Shown here: in pieces, positions 35,134 to 47,113 of the stretch
Numbering within the stretch: position 1 is the first letter of the stretch
Layout of the letters: the number at the start of each line of letters is the position of its first letter
DNA from: Talaromyces rugulosus
Taxonomy: Eukaryota > Ascomycota > Eurotiomycetes > Eurotiales > Trichocomaceae
Direction: 5' to 3'
Assembly: GCF_013368755.1 (NCBI RefSeq)
Contig: NC_049563.1
Coordinates: forward strand, 1,674,001 to 1,738,000
DNA length: 64,000 nucleotides
Notes under the pieces: model-generated
Databases searched by the model: none
What the model was told of the DNA's origin: nothing
What the model saw: only the letters and a program-made list of their open reading frames with translations
Made by a program: the position numbers and the translations under genes

Positions 35134-37083
35134 TCAGCTCAGCCCGTTTGCCAGCGGAGGAGCCATCTTAGCGAAAGGAGATGTCTTTGGCAGCCATGTC
35201 CTGGCTTTAGAAGGATCATCGCTGGCTGACGGCATTCTAAAGTGGTGAAAGTCAGACGACAACTGCTGAGAAAGCACAGTGTCAGCGCTGCCAAAGCTGT
35301 CCTGGCTCCCCTGTCTGGACAGAGCCGGCGTCCGTCGTCCGAGGAGTAGACCCCGGAAACCGCCAGCTTTTCTGGCGGGGAGCTCACTTGTGCGAGCGGT
35401 CAGTATGTAAAGGAGGTATTTGAGGTTCGGCAACGTGTGGCGGATATCAAGAACTCTCAGGCCAGCCCGGCTCATCAGGAATTCAATGTTCTTGTTCAAT
35501 AAAAACACTCCGTATTCGAAGCGGTACTGGACGTTAACCGGATGAAGCGGAAAAGTCCGTCGCTGAAGAGCAATAGAAACCGGGTCTTGAATAAAGCTAC
35601 TCGACAGGTACGGCTGGATAGGATATGGAAGAGAGACTGAGAGGTAGAACGATAAAAGATGAACAAGGTGTGCGGTGTATCCAAGGGCCGCTGCCACCGA
35701 CTCTCGGTCAACATCGTCAAACGATGAATTGGGAAGAGCCAATCCGGCAATGGTAAAGGCGAGTGTTTTACCTGGGATAGGTTCGATCGGATATATAATC
35801 AATAGGTCTTCAGAGATCCGGCGAATCTGGCCTTTGACATCTTCCTCGTTTCTTTCTAGCAAAGAGGAACTCGAAGCCATTTTCAATCGTGCATCAGGCA
35901 AGTGGCTATACGTCTTGGCTTGAGTCTCCCGACCCATGTCCATGGCTTCTCTCCTGGCCCTGATGCTTGCGAGAAGGTCGTCTCTGCGCTTCACGTTCCA
36001 CCGCACTTGCTTCCTCTCCAGGGCGGTGCTTCTTTTGACCAGCGAGGCCTTTTCCTCAGCTTGCGAGACGCGGTCTATGAGATCAAGAGCCGCGTGATTC
36101 TTTTGTAGTATAGCATTGATTTGAGATTCCAGTTTTCCCCTCGTAGCGAGTGCGTCCTGGACGCATTCATCCAAATTCGCCAGGCGCATCAAGGCATCGT
36201 AGGAGGAAGTAGGTTGGGGTTCACCTCGAAACGCGCCTTTAGGAGCACTAGTTGGTGCAACCGACTGAGACGGCGGCAGACCAGTCAAATTCGTGAAAAT
36301 TCCTTCAGGAAAATGGAAAAGGATGCAATTGGTTGGCAGGGGCTGGTGAAAAGCTTCCAGCGATTTACCGACAAATTGTAGAGACCTGAGACTAAGTTGA
36401 AGCTCAAGCAACTGCATGTACTCGCTCATCTGCTCTGATTTAGCCCATACTTTAACGGTCAATTGGTCCGATCGTGAGACATAGGGCCCGCATTCATTGA
36501 GGTCGAAAAACCGAAACGACGGGTTCATCGCGTTCTCGATGACCTCGCTGATATACACAGGGTCGTCAATGCCATCGCAATGGATCGAGAACCACGTATT
36601 GGCAATTCGACTGCGAGAAATGTCTTCTAGCTTGATTTGTCTGTTTTCCGAGTTCGCGCCGCTCCAAAGCAAGGTGCTTCTTCTCCTGCGGCCCAGTCGC
36701 GACTCTGGAGCTCTGTCGTCATTGTCTTCGCTATGGGGCTCACCAGGATCCTCGGTAGACGATGATTTGAGGTTCGTGTATGAGCGAGAATGAGTCAAAT
36801 TTCGACTCTCAGGGTGCGCAACGAATTTATTGGGAGATCTCAGAGACTGAGGAATGTCATCGTCGTCGATGGTCTTTCCGCGCGTCCGAGAGGGAGGCGA
36901 AATCAACAAGTTGCGAATTGATATGCCTTGCAAATGGCGCAGCTTCCTTTTCTAGATCCGCGCTCACTGTCATCAGTCACGCGCTCCTTTAAAAATAACA
37001 GTAAATATAATGAGAGGATTAAAAGGGGTTCGCACCGCGGAAAAGAGCAGCTGTTTCTCGTGACGGGCGCCCGAGTCAGACAT
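35134..37083 (-). CDS. UVRAG/Vps38-like subunit of PI3-kinase complex II
   Basis: Minus-strand exons are 37083-37036 and 36951-35134, giving 621 aa. The family acts with Vps34, Vps15 and Atg6/Beclin 1 to make PI3P on endosomes. The 16-residue first exon (MSDSGARHEKQLLFSA) splices in phase 0 to KRKLRHLQGISIRNLLI, giving the continuous N-terminus expected for fungal UVRAG proteins. The donor is GTGCGA, a weak match. A C2-like region follows at about 100-230 (WFSIHCDGIDDPVYISEVIE, DQLTVKVWAK, ECILFHFPEG-like). A coiled coil with many Arg and Glu lies at about 250-360 (TALERKQVRWNVKRRDDLLA). The UVRAG/Atg14 domain then runs to about 560 (LGYTAHLVHLLSFYLSVSLP, FEYGVFLLNKNIEFLMSR). It is not Atg14, because the N-terminal Cys-rich motif is missing. 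It shares a 399-bp divergent gap with the mL67 gene. Confidence 0.9.
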
Positions 37084-37482
37084 GGCTTGACGGTCCTTAT
37101 GCGTCAAACAGAGGTGGAGTGGGCGACTGGTTCATCGTCTGCGCGTGGACAACTCGAAGCATGGCAGAAAGACCAAGGGCTCCATCAGCCATCGCATTCT
37201 CCAGCAGGTTAGTTGGTGGTGGTTGTTGGGTGGTCGTCTTTGCTACGGCGACTTGACGCGGAAGCAAGCACCGCCGAATCGGGCTAAGGCCAGCATCGAA
37301 AATTGGAGCCGAAACTGATAAACCCGATTTTCCTGCATCAACAACACCACCACTACCACAACTACCACCACCACCGCCACGGCCAACCTGCTGCTACCAA
37401 CTGGTGCTGATGATCCTTCACACGAATTGCCTGTAGCAGGTCTGGCAGCTTTTCGTCCGACTCATTCAACCGGGACACAACA
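37084..37482. promoter_or_regulatory. Divergent promoter region, UVRAG / mL67
   Basis: 399 bp between divergent start codons. No coding content. The right half carries ACCACC/CAACAAC simple-sequence runs near 37345-37385. Confidence 0.55.
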
Positions 37483-38688
37483 ATGAGACAAACTCTTTCC
37501 CGGATAAGGGTCAATATCGGCCGGTATCTCAAGAAGGTGAACTTGGACAACTTCGTACTTGGCAAAAAACCCTCTGCCGACCCGACCAAGAAACCAGGAT
37601 GGGTTCTTGACCCGACAAAAATTCCAGCCTGGAATATCACCCGTTATCCGCTACTTAAACCCGACACTATTATCCAAGGAAGAGTCCGCGATCCCAGATC
37701 CAATGCTGCGAGGGAATTCCAGAGGCAAGAAGGTGCCCGACTGCGAAAGGCATTGAACCGGATCACCCATGGCCGGAACATCTTTGTGTACAGCAACATG
37801 AGAACGAGCCAGGTCGTTTACTCACTAACCCGATCCCTTGAGGTGCGTTTACGCATTTCCTTTTCTTTTTTTGTCCTTTCTGGATCAATGGAACGAAGCT
37901 AACAAATTGATGTGTAGAGAAACAATGTGCTATCACAATTGATATACCACGGAAAGAAAACAGTGCCAGCCTCCCTCCGCAAGGACATGTGGGTTCCGTA
38001 CTACTCAGTCCATTTCGACGACGCCAAAGTCGGTCTTCGAGCCTTCCATCTTCTGCGCGAGTTCTCTACGCAACGACAACTTTCCCCGCCCAAGGAATTG
38101 GTCTCCACATCCCAAGCGTGGCTGGACAAGAGACGACCCAAAGAGCCGGAGGAAGCCAAGAAATTCGACGAAGAATACGAGAAAAGGGTGGGACAGTTGA
38201 TGAAAAAGAGGGACAGAGCCCGTGCGGTCATGAACCAAAAAGCCACTAGCGTTGCCGATATTGCCGCCATAATCGCCATTCAGGAAGAAGAAATCAAGAA
38301 TGAATTCGCGTCTGGCAAGAGAGGATACATGACGCGCAAAGCGCGGCAGCGCAGGCGACAAGGAAGAATGGCGGATCAACAAGCGTCAGAGGCGGCCGCC
38401 AAGCGAGTACAGGAATTTGAGGAGCTTGTTGGATACAAGATTGGCGACATTACTGGGATCAAGGAGTACAACCTTGAGCCACAGCAGGTCAAGATTCTGT
38501 GGAACGATATTCACGATGCCCAGTGGGCCAAGACCTGGCCGGACCGTGTCAGCCATGGCGTACTGGATTTAACCCACCAGCACATCATCCCGGGACAAAA
38601 GCGCGATGGGAATGATGATATTCTAGCCGAGAATGCGTTTGCAGAGGGAAAACCAGAAGTTGTAGAGGAGCAGGCCACCACCCAGTGA
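37483..38688 (+). CDS. mhr1: Mitochondrial large-subunit ribosomal protein mL67 (Mhr1 family)
   Basis: Exons are 37483-37842 and 37918-38688, giving 376 aa. The Mhr1 domain is recognisable in NIFVYSNMRTSQVVYSLTR, LSQLIYHGKKTVPASLRKDM and MWVPYYSVHF. In yeast the same protein is a mitoribosomal subunit and is linked to mitochondrial DNA recombination. The N-terminal 60 residues are basic and Lys/Arg-rich, suiting mitochondrial import, without a classic amphipathic presequence being obvious. The C-terminal half is a long charged helical region (EEAKKFDEEYEKRVGQLMKK, KARQRRRQGRMADQQ) typical of filamentous fungal mL67. The intron is phase 0 (GTGCGT...TGTAG). Confidence 0.9.
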
Positions 38689-39364
38689 TCAATGGTCTAT
38701 ATTCTTTCCTTTCTCCTCTAGTGTGTTTCTCTGTCTCTCTCTTTCTCTCTTTTTGTAACATATGTATTCTCTACGTGTCTTCACTATGTCCATTTAGCTA
38801 CATGTACTTTCTGGCGCCTGAGAGGTTAGACTTTGTAATCTGACTAGGTTTTTTGATATCAATTGACCAATTGACATCGATGTACTCGAATGATGTTAAA
38901 AAGGGAACCCCATTGTCTCGTGACATCGATTGATAGAAATGGATGTATCTCATTACGAATATCAATTTTATGCATACAACACCTATGCGTCGTCGGTTAA
39001 GAAAAAGTCATTAAAAGCAGGAGAAATCTACAGCACAGTTCAACTAGAAAATTGTTGTGGATAAGATCCATTGATCTTCCTCGGATAATATCAAACAGAT
39101 TTCGTTATACCCATTTGCAACTCCCCCAACCAAATAATACAATTCATGAAGAATCATTATGAGAAGAAAATAAAAAAGTTTAAAAAAAAGGCGGGTCACA
39201 AAATGGTCTATGCCCGGAAACCTAGGGCTAATTGAATGAGAACTTCAAATTCGCACTCTGTGGGCATAACAACATCATTATAATCAGGCCAATCAAGCCT
39301 GGCTAAACGGAATCGTCTTTTTCTCTTGTCTTGTTTCTTGTCCCGGTGCCATTTGTAATTTCTC
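38689..39364. other. Convergent 3' region, mL67 / PP2C
   Basis: 676 bp between two converging stops. It starts with a CT-rich run (about 38700-38755) and is AT-rich thereafter; no gene is supported. Confidence 0.55.
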
Positions 39365-41179
39365 TCACTTTGCAGGGTTACTTTCACTTTCAGTACTGAT
39401 AGCATCTTTTGGATTCAGCGGGTTCAATGTGTCATCGACTGTAACCTCTGGACCCGGCGATTCAGCAGATGCTACTTCGGCAGGGCCTGCTTTAAGTTTG
39501 GCATTGAGACCTAGGTTAACATTCAGAGTGCCATCGGCATTTGCATCGTTCAGTTGTTTCTTCGTGCCTTCGATGATCTTGTCAGCCTCGCTTACGCCGC
39601 CTTTGTCCTTGGAAGACGGGTCTCCTTCAACTCCGATTGGATCTATACGGCGTTCGACAACGTCTCGAATCAGATTGGCGTCGAAACGTACGACCATACA
39701 AGACAAATTATCCGTGCTGAAGCGCGATAAAGCATGATCCACAAGCATCTTGGATGCCTCCTGGGCGTCTTTGACGTTTCGTATCAAGTCGACTGCTTCT
39801 TGGTCCGTGCAAACATCCCATAGCTATGTGGCATTTAGTAAATCACTTGTCATTGAGAATGAGTTTAATTGAGGGTGAGGACAGCTTACTCCATCACAGG
39901 CCAAAATAATAAATTCATCTTGATCAGGTTGAATGACAGTCTCGGTCGTATATGGATGACCGGTAACCAGATCTTTCAGGTATATATCTCCGAGGGCTCT
40001 CGTGACAGCGAGAACACCGTTGACACGATTGTTCAAGATAAGACCACCAGCATTCGCGATACGTTTCCCTTCGTTCTCATCACTGCCTTTATGGTCATAT
40101 GAAAGCCGCAGAGCTTTACCATTTCTACACAGTACGATCCGAGCATCACCGACATTCGCCGTGTACAAGACACGCTGGCGAGATGCAGGTTCCTGGAGCT
40201 TTGGCAATGTGGACTCTGGGCTGGCCGAAGATTGGGTGGGCGTTTGAGCAGATTCCGAAGCCGAATCTGAGGAAATTTCTAGCTTGCTTGCGGAGGCAGC
40301 AGCTGGACCTATGGGCACAGAGCCTGTAGCAGACTGTGAGCTGGCTATCCGGTCTTCCCAACGTAACACTGCTGCAACTGCCGTGCAGCCACTGTTCTTC
40401 AGGGGTAGCGCTTCCAACTGCTGGTCGGCACTGCTAAACGCCTGGTCTAGCAGCTCAGGGACCTGGGTGTTAGGGTTTCTCCGCATGATTTCCTCAAGAA
40501 TAAGATGCAGCTTCTTCCCACACCACTCAGCGGCAAATGTACCAGCATGCCCATCAAAAATAGCAAAATACCCATTGTCTGTCTCGACAACATGTGTGGA
40601 CTCATTCTCATCTGTGACTGCTTCGCTTGAACCAGCCGAGTCATTGCCATTGGTTGCGGGATCCTCGGTGGCGACCGGGGCGGGCGTTCCTAGGAAGTGG
40701 TAAAGATATGCGTGTGTGTCTTCCATAGTCCTACGACATTTCCGATTCTTATCTTCTGTAACACCGACTCGGAATGACGAACGCGGCGTAGGCACTGACT
40801 CCCCGGCAGAGTTGTTCAAGGAGCCCTGAGGCACACTCAAGGCGGGATCCATCTTCCCCAGCTTTTGTAACGGACTCTGAGGGATTTGACTAGGATGATG
40901 AGACGGTTCTCGACTAGCAAAATGAAACGAGTTCTTTGCGTTGGTGAAAAAGGATGCAGCTTTTGTCACCGAGCTACTTCGCCGTTTCCTATCACCGGCT
41001 GTCTGGTCCTCGTTGTTCTTTCTGTTCGCAGATCCAGATGATGAAGTCGTAGTTTTCTTTTCTCGTCCTCCCCCTCCGATATCCTCTGTGTTGACGGTTA
41101 GTGGAGCAGTCGGGCTGGTTCCAGTTGAAGGCACCAGGTCAGTTTTCTCTTTGGGTGGGCTCGAGGAGCCACCGAACAT
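39365..41179 (-). CDS. Protein phosphatase 2C (PPM family, Ptc1-like)
   Basis: Minus-strand exons are 41179-39890 and 39823-39365, giving 582 aa. All PP2C metal-site motifs are visible: RRTMEDTHA, Asp209-Gly-His in [39 protein letters not shown] (joined across the intron) and [10 protein letters not shown]. It dephosphorylates Ser/Thr with Mn/Mg and, by analogy with yeast Ptc1, may act on MAP kinases. Residues 1-140 are Ser/Pro/Lys-rich. A Ser/Ala/Thr-rich insert of about 60 residues sits inside the catalytic domain, and about 120 residues of low-complexity tail follow it. The first in-frame ATG is 41179. The frame stays open upstream to 41266 and reads coding-like ([15 protein letters not shown]), so the true start may be farther upstream through an unseen exon. 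Confidence 0.9.
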
Positions 41180-42384
41180 TCTGTTCAGCAACCCACCCTG
41201 AGAAGAGAAACTTCTGCGTTTGCTTCCTGCCAGCTTGATAGTTTCAAGGACCAGGAGCTGTGCTGACTAATGCGAGCGAAGACCAGAGCTCAACTCGGCG
41301 ATAGAAGCTGCGAGACAGGGCGTAGTAGAAATGCAAGGAATGCAAAGAAATCGGATGTTGTGGAGAGAAAGTGTGTAGAGGTAGGTCCTGCGTAAAGATA
41401 TGTTGTTAGTTAAGAGGAGCGATACCGAACCAATTCGCTAGTGTGGGGTTTCAACAGGATGGCTTACAGGCACCGGGGTCAATGCACTCGATCAGTGGTG
41501 ATTGTGCAACCGTTGATTTCAGCAGATGGCTTGTTTTCTGTCAAACCAGTGAAGGCGAAAGACGACAGGACGGTGGCCGCGGTGAGTTCTGGGGCGCAGT
41601 GCCGGGGGAAGCCGACGGAATCCACGAGCTAGACCGGATCTGAGGCGTACAATATAGAACTGTCCGACACAGAGGAATGGCTGATTAGCACAGAGGAGTT
41701 CGACCGGAGGATGTCAGCAGGCGCTGAGTTGGGAGAGCCCGGCAGTTGAAGCGAGGGGCCCAGCGACAGCCCAAAGAGATCGGAATCGACGACGAACCGT
41801 ACGTAGTCAGTCAGATAGGGTGGGCTGTGGGCAGTGGGCACCAGGTAGCGCCAACTAACTGCTAGTAGTACGTAGCAAGTTAGGCTGGACGCTATTATTA
41901 GTACTGAGGCCGTGGGCACCAGTGACGCCGCAGTGCGGTCGCTGCACGCTGCACGAAGCACGAAAGGGGCGAGCGAGACAAGCCACCTGGGGAGGCACAA
42001 CGACCGGGGGTGAGGTTATCGTATTATTGATTGATGATCAAGGTGAAGCAATCAATTGATGCTGCTGCTGCTTAGTTGCAGGAAGAGAACTCCTGCCGGC
42101 CATTAAATTTACCCCACCATCATCCATGTGCAGCCGCCGCCAAGTTCCAACTGACCTCATCGGGCCCAACAAGCTACACCTAGCACCGATTACTGCTACT
42201 CGCTGGGTCATCACCGCAGGATACTGCCATGCTTAATATCACTAATTCTGCATTACAGGTATACGGACTGACTGACTGACTAGCAGATTCGCAGTCCTCA
42301 TCGCCAAACCCCAAAACACACCAGACTCCGTGGCGCCAAATTGAGTACGTATTCTTCCAGCTAAAAACATATGCACCTCCAGCA
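41180..42384. other. Intergenic region upstream of PP2C
   Basis: 1.2 kb between two minus-strand genes. Apart from the possible N-terminal extension of PP2C near 41180-41266, no gene is supported. It has a CTGCTG run near 42060 and TGACTGACTGACT near 42270. Confidence 0.5.
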
Positions 42385-43358
42385 TCACCTTCGAAGACCG
42401 TCGAGGCGAGCTTGCAGGTCGTCGTCTTCGCCAGCACCACCGCCAATCGCTTGGGCCACCCGGGCTTCTCCTACAGTTTCCTTGTCGATTCCGGTTGGGG
42501 TCTCGCCAAACTGTATAATTGTCAGTCTTTTGCGCACAGAGGTCACTGTGACACTGCAGCGATACTCAAGGGAAGAAGGGGGCAAAGGTAGGTAGAGAAG
42601 AAGAAAAGAGGGAAAGACAAACGCACGGCCTGGCCCAGATCTACTCCAATTTCATCAAGGACTTCCTTCACAATGTCTTCGCTCTCCTCTTCGTCTTCAA
42701 TGCCCGTAGCCTCGTCAATCGCATCATCCATCATCTCCTGCCGCTCGTCCATGATTTCGTTTTCTTTTTCAAATTCCATAGCTATTCGTTGTAAAGCGGG
42801 CAAGTTCATTTGTCTATTCATGCTACCTAAAAGCGCCGTGGCTCCCTTCATCGATTGCATCATTTGTTCGTTGCTGCGGACAGTCTGTTGTTTTCCATAA
42901 TGATTAGCATCGAATGCTTAACCCAGCGGTGGGGACTTGGTTATACCTGGATCCGTAGAGAGATGGCTTGTAATTGCGTCCGCATCTGGTAGAATTTCTG
43001 GATGTATCTGGATAGGGAATAGTTTAGCTGGGGTCTGTCCATAACGTTGTCCTCTCGAGGCTGCCAATACCTTCTGCTTCTGACAAGATCCTTTGCTTGG
43101 ATCTTGCAAGCGCCAATCTGCCCATTCTTGGCACTCTTCTTGATGTCTTGGACCAGTTTCTTTTCCTGGTTTTCCAGCTTGATCCGCTCTCGGTCAAGTT
43201 CTCGCTGAGTCCGCTCTAATGCACGCTGATGCTTGCGCAGGCGCTCTGCAGGCGTCATGCGCTTGCCAAAGGCCCATTCTACAATCTGTCCAAGGTTAGC
43301 GGGGGGAAAGCGTCACGCCGCAGTCGGAGGCCGGCAGTATCGGCACACTCACATTCAT
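42385..43358 (-). CDS. vps2: ESCRT-III subunit Vps2/Did4 (CHMP2)
   Basis: Minus-strand exons are 43358-43353, 43285-43071, 43007-42947, 42884-42627 and 42510-42385, giving 221 aa, the normal CHMP2 length. The first coding exon is just ATG-AAT, six bases. Joined, the N-terminus reads MNIVEWAFGKRMTPAERLRK, followed by the basic helix ENQEKKLVQDIKKSAKNGQI and RSRRYIQKFYQMRTQLQAIS across the third junction. The middle SMKGATALLGSMNRQMNLPA and acidic MMDDAIDEATGIEDEEE are diagnostic. The C-terminal MIM1-like helix (DDDLQARLDGLRR) would bind Vps4. It acts in multivesicular-body sorting, cytokinesis-type scission and, in fungi, in PalH pH signalling. It shares a 315-bp divergent gap with the mitofusin gene. 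Confidence 0.96.
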
Positions 43359-43673
43359 CACGACAAGAACGCCAGTGGTGTTCCTCTGAGAAGAGAACAC
43401 GCAAAACACAAGAACTGAGGACGAGGGATGAGAACAGGCAGCAAGCGGAGGCGTTAACAGCCTGGGAGAAGCAAGTGACATCAACAGACAATGCTCTGCC
43501 AAGACGCGCCAAGCCCGTTCGGGAGCCTCGGACCGGCCATGACATTCAACCGAGCTCGTTCGTTTCGTTCCTCGCACCTCGTGATATACGAATTACATCA
43601 ACCCTACGAATCCGCTTCCTATGGACTTCACGGCTGTCCTGCTCAGGTAGCATTGCTCTGCGCGTCACGAACG
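43359..43673. promoter_or_regulatory. Divergent promoter region, vps2 / fzo1
   Basis: 315 bp between the two start codons. Open frames crossing it belong to neighbouring transcripts or are shadows; no separate gene is supported. Confidence 0.55.
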
Positions 43674-46597
43674 ATGGCCCAAGATTATTTTTCCAAAAAC
43701 GGCGAATCCTCGTCCAGCGGGGAGGGATCCTCGAATGCGCGACATGACGAAAGAGACCCCCAGGAAAACCAGCCCGCCTGGGCAACACCGCAATATCTCA
43801 CCGTCGGCAACGGTGCCAGATCGTCAGCTGCAGAGGCGTTGGTTTCCTCTTTGAATCGCGACTCGGGTTACGGAGACAGCGTTTCCGGAGACAGCGCGTT
43901 GGCAGGTGGCGACCTTACCGACTGGCGCGCTGGACTTCTAGAGGACCAGCCTTCGCCTGCCCCTTCATCCACCCTGGCTTGTGAGTTCATCCCGTTAAAG
44001 GCATTGACGGGATACAGAGCTGACTATCGTGAACAGCCTCGGGTGATCGACAGATGTTTTCGAGCCAGGTCCTTCAATTTCAATAGTATGTATTATTAGT
44101 CCTTTCGCATGGGAGCAGTATAGCTAACTGGACTTCCTTTCTCCAGCAACAACAATCGTATGAATCTGGGTCGAGCCATTACACGTACAATCGAGACGTT
44201 GAAGGAACTACAGGACATGAATCGGCAATGGCCGGCTATTTACCCGTCTGTTCAGCCTTCGCAACGGCCTTCTTTACATCATACCCAATCCGATTACACA
44301 GGGGCCGATAACTCAGACTCACGACCTGCACCACTGAAGCGTGCAATGACAACTATAGGCGAGGAAGACGTGGCAGAATCAAGTGCCTCCGCCGACCGTC
44401 GTGTGTCAACCGAGCCGAGGTTAATGACACCTCAGATAGCTCAAGAGTTCTCTATCTTGAAGCTCGACCTCAAACTGGGTGCTCTTTCTCAAGCAGAATT
44501 GGTCCACTCGCTGGAGAAGACATCAATTGCTTCATTGTTGGACGGCAAAATTAGCCAGAGCGTCAAACACCTCTTGTCGCTCCGTGACCGCATTGAAGAC
44601 AAGTCTAGCAAAGTCTTGGTGACTGGAGATCTCAATGCTGGAAAATCCACTTTCTGCAATGCCTTGTTGCGCCGCAAGATCCTGCCGGAAGACCAGCAAC
44701 CCTGCACCAGTATCTTTTGCGAAGTCCTCGACGCCAGACAAAATGATGGAGTCGAGGAGGTCCACGCCATCCACAAAGATCAATTTTACAATCGAAACGA
44801 CGAGAGCACCTACGACGTCTTTGCGCTTTCAGATCTTGAAAACATTGTAATCGACAATTCAAAGTACATGCAATGCAAGGTTTACGTGAAGGACGTCAGA
44901 ACAATCGACGAGTCATTGCTCAACAATGGAGTAGTTGACATTGCGCTCATTGACGCGCCTGGACTGAATTCTGACTCGGTCAAGACAACCGCAGTGTTCG
45001 CACGCCAAGAAGAAATCGACGTTGTCGTTTTTGTCGTTTCTGCTGCCAACCACTTTACCCTTTCTGCCAGAGACTTCATCATAAATGCCGCTCACGAAAA
45101 GGCATATATGTTTATGGTCGTCAACGGTTTCGACAATATCAGGGACAAAGACAGGTGCCAGCGAATGGTATTGGACCAAATAGGAAAGATGAGTCCCCAG
45201 ACACACAAAGATGCAGCTGAGCTTGTTCACTTTGTTTCAAGCAATGCCATCCCTGTCGCCCCAGGAGCTGTGGTGAGCTCGGGATCTGGGAACGGAGGCC
45301 CGGGCGGTGATCCCGGTGATGGTGATGACGGTGACGATGGAGATGAGCACGGATCCAAGGATAAAGGAAAAGGCAAAGAAAAGGAAAAAATCGAGGACTT
45401 TGAAAAGCTTGAGAGCGCATTACGACGATTTGTGCTTGAGAGGCGTGCGCGGTCGAAACTGGCTCCAGCTAAAACCTATCTTCTCAACGTCCTGGCTGAC
45501 CTCAATGCATTGGCATCCGTCAACCGTGATGTCGCCGACTCGGAGCTCCAGCGCGTCAGCACAGAGCTTGAGGATATTATCCCGGCATTCGAAGATAAAC
45601 AGAAACAAAAGGAAGTCGTTGAAACAAGTGTCAAAGAAACGATAGAGAAATCTTGGGAAGATGTTTATAAGCACACTCGTTCGGCCTTGAAGGAAACCAT
45701 AGAACGAGTTGCGTATAGTGATCTCGGTGTCAGCTACCCTGGTCTATTTTCAGCTTTCCAGTACGCTGAAGATCTCAAACTTGCTATGCTGGACCAAATC
45801 TCGGAATCCGTTTCCGACTGTGAAAACTTCGCCCGTGCAAGGACCGTTCAGGGCGTCGCTTATGTCCAGCAGCTTGGAATATTGCACGTTGGGGAGGACA
45901 AGTTCACTCCTCTCAGCTTCCGAGCTGACAATATGTTCCGCAAACGTCGTCATACTCTTGCGAGACAGGTCGATGCCCAAGTTGAACTTTGGGACTTTGT
46001 GGACATCCCTGGACTCTGGGAAAGGCAAGAGAAGGTTGCTGGAACAGGATTTGCAATGACAGCTGTCACCGTCCTTGGTGGACGTGCAATCGGTGGCTTT
46101 GGATGGGTTGATGGTGTTTTTGGCGCAGCAAAGGTGCTAGGCTCGAACAACATGAGACGAATGATCGTCCCCGGAATTGTTGCTGCTGGTAAGTTTCGAC
46201 CTATCTTTTTTTAATGACTAAATTCACTGACTTGAAATACGTAGCTTTCCTAGCTGCAGCCTACATTATTTCTTCCATTCCACAGACTCTTCCGCCTCGG
46301 CTCTCACGCAAATTGGCGGAAAGTCTGACCGAAGTGGATTACATTCACTCCAACGCGTCCAGAATCGCTAATGAGGTCCGTCGTGTTCTGTGGATGCCAG
46401 CCACCAACCTGCAGGCCAGTCTGGCCCAGGGCATTGAAGACCTCGCACGCCGCCGTGAAGACGTCAGCAAAGTTCAGCAGGAAAGCGAAGTTGCAAAGAA
46501 ATACTTTGCTGACCTGTTCCGTGAGTCTGAAAATAGTCGAAGGACTGTGGACCAGGTTGAGCTGGAAGGTCCCCTTCCTGCAGCTTTAACCCATTAA
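43674..46597 (+). CDS. fzo1: Mitofusin Fzo1, mitochondrial outer-membrane fusion GTPase
   Basis: Exons are 43674-43980, 44037-44085, 44147-46188 and 46245-46597, giving 916 aa. The 49-nt second exon restores phase between the Ser-rich N-terminus and FQYNNNRMNLGRAITRTIE. The dynamin-type GTPase has P-loop GDLNAGKST (Lys285), a G2 Thr in QPCTSIFCEV, and G3 DAPGLNSD. A helical, charged region follows after an Asp/Gly/Lys-rich low-complexity loop (DPGDGDDGDDGDE). Two hydrophobic spans lie at about 770-830 (AVTVLGGRAIGGFGWV and the exon-4 junction AAAFLAAAYIISS), giving the U-shaped insertion with both ends in the cytosol. The C-terminal coiled coil (SRIANEVRRVLWMPATN) ends the protein. The length matches fungal Fzo1. 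Confidence 0.96.
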
Positions 46598-47113
46598 ATG
46601 ACCCCTTTTTTACGACCTAGCCTCACCACGTTTTCAGCCGACCATGGACCTTCGTCCATCAACTTAGCCATCTATAGTTTTCCCCTCACACCTGCATTCC
46701 TATGCGTTGTTGTTTCTTCTTTTGTCACATTATTGATTCTATCCCCCTTTTTTTTGCACTGCTCGATCCCCCCCTCCACAAATCGGTCTATATATCCTAC
46801 TTCAATTCATCAAAACCAATGCTTCACAACTCTGCCCTGTATGCTGCATTTGAAAATGTGTCCTCTCAACTGTTTCACTTGTATTTCTAGTGTCGGAGTT
46901 TTGAATAAAATTAAAGCAATTAATATTAACCAGTTGCAACTGATACCCATCTTCCTGGCCAACCTGCTTTAAGTGCCCTCTTTTGATATAACGTTTCCAG
47001 TTCCCTATGCCATGGAATAAAAGCTGTTTCGCCCTCTTCGTCATCGAATCCCTTCACAACAGCCACGTCTAAGAAAATACTGTATGCTATTCGGACTTCC
47101 TTTGGTGGTGCTT
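46598..47113. other. Convergent 3' region after fzo1
   Basis: 516 bp, T- and C-rich at first and AT-rich later, between converging stops. No gene is supported. Confidence 0.5.

Noticed and set aside
43981..44036. Reading fzo1 exon 1 straight through 43981 as coding
   Set aside because: That reading ends in the wrong phase for the GTPase exon; a GTGAGT...AACAG intron plus a 49-nt exon gives the right one.
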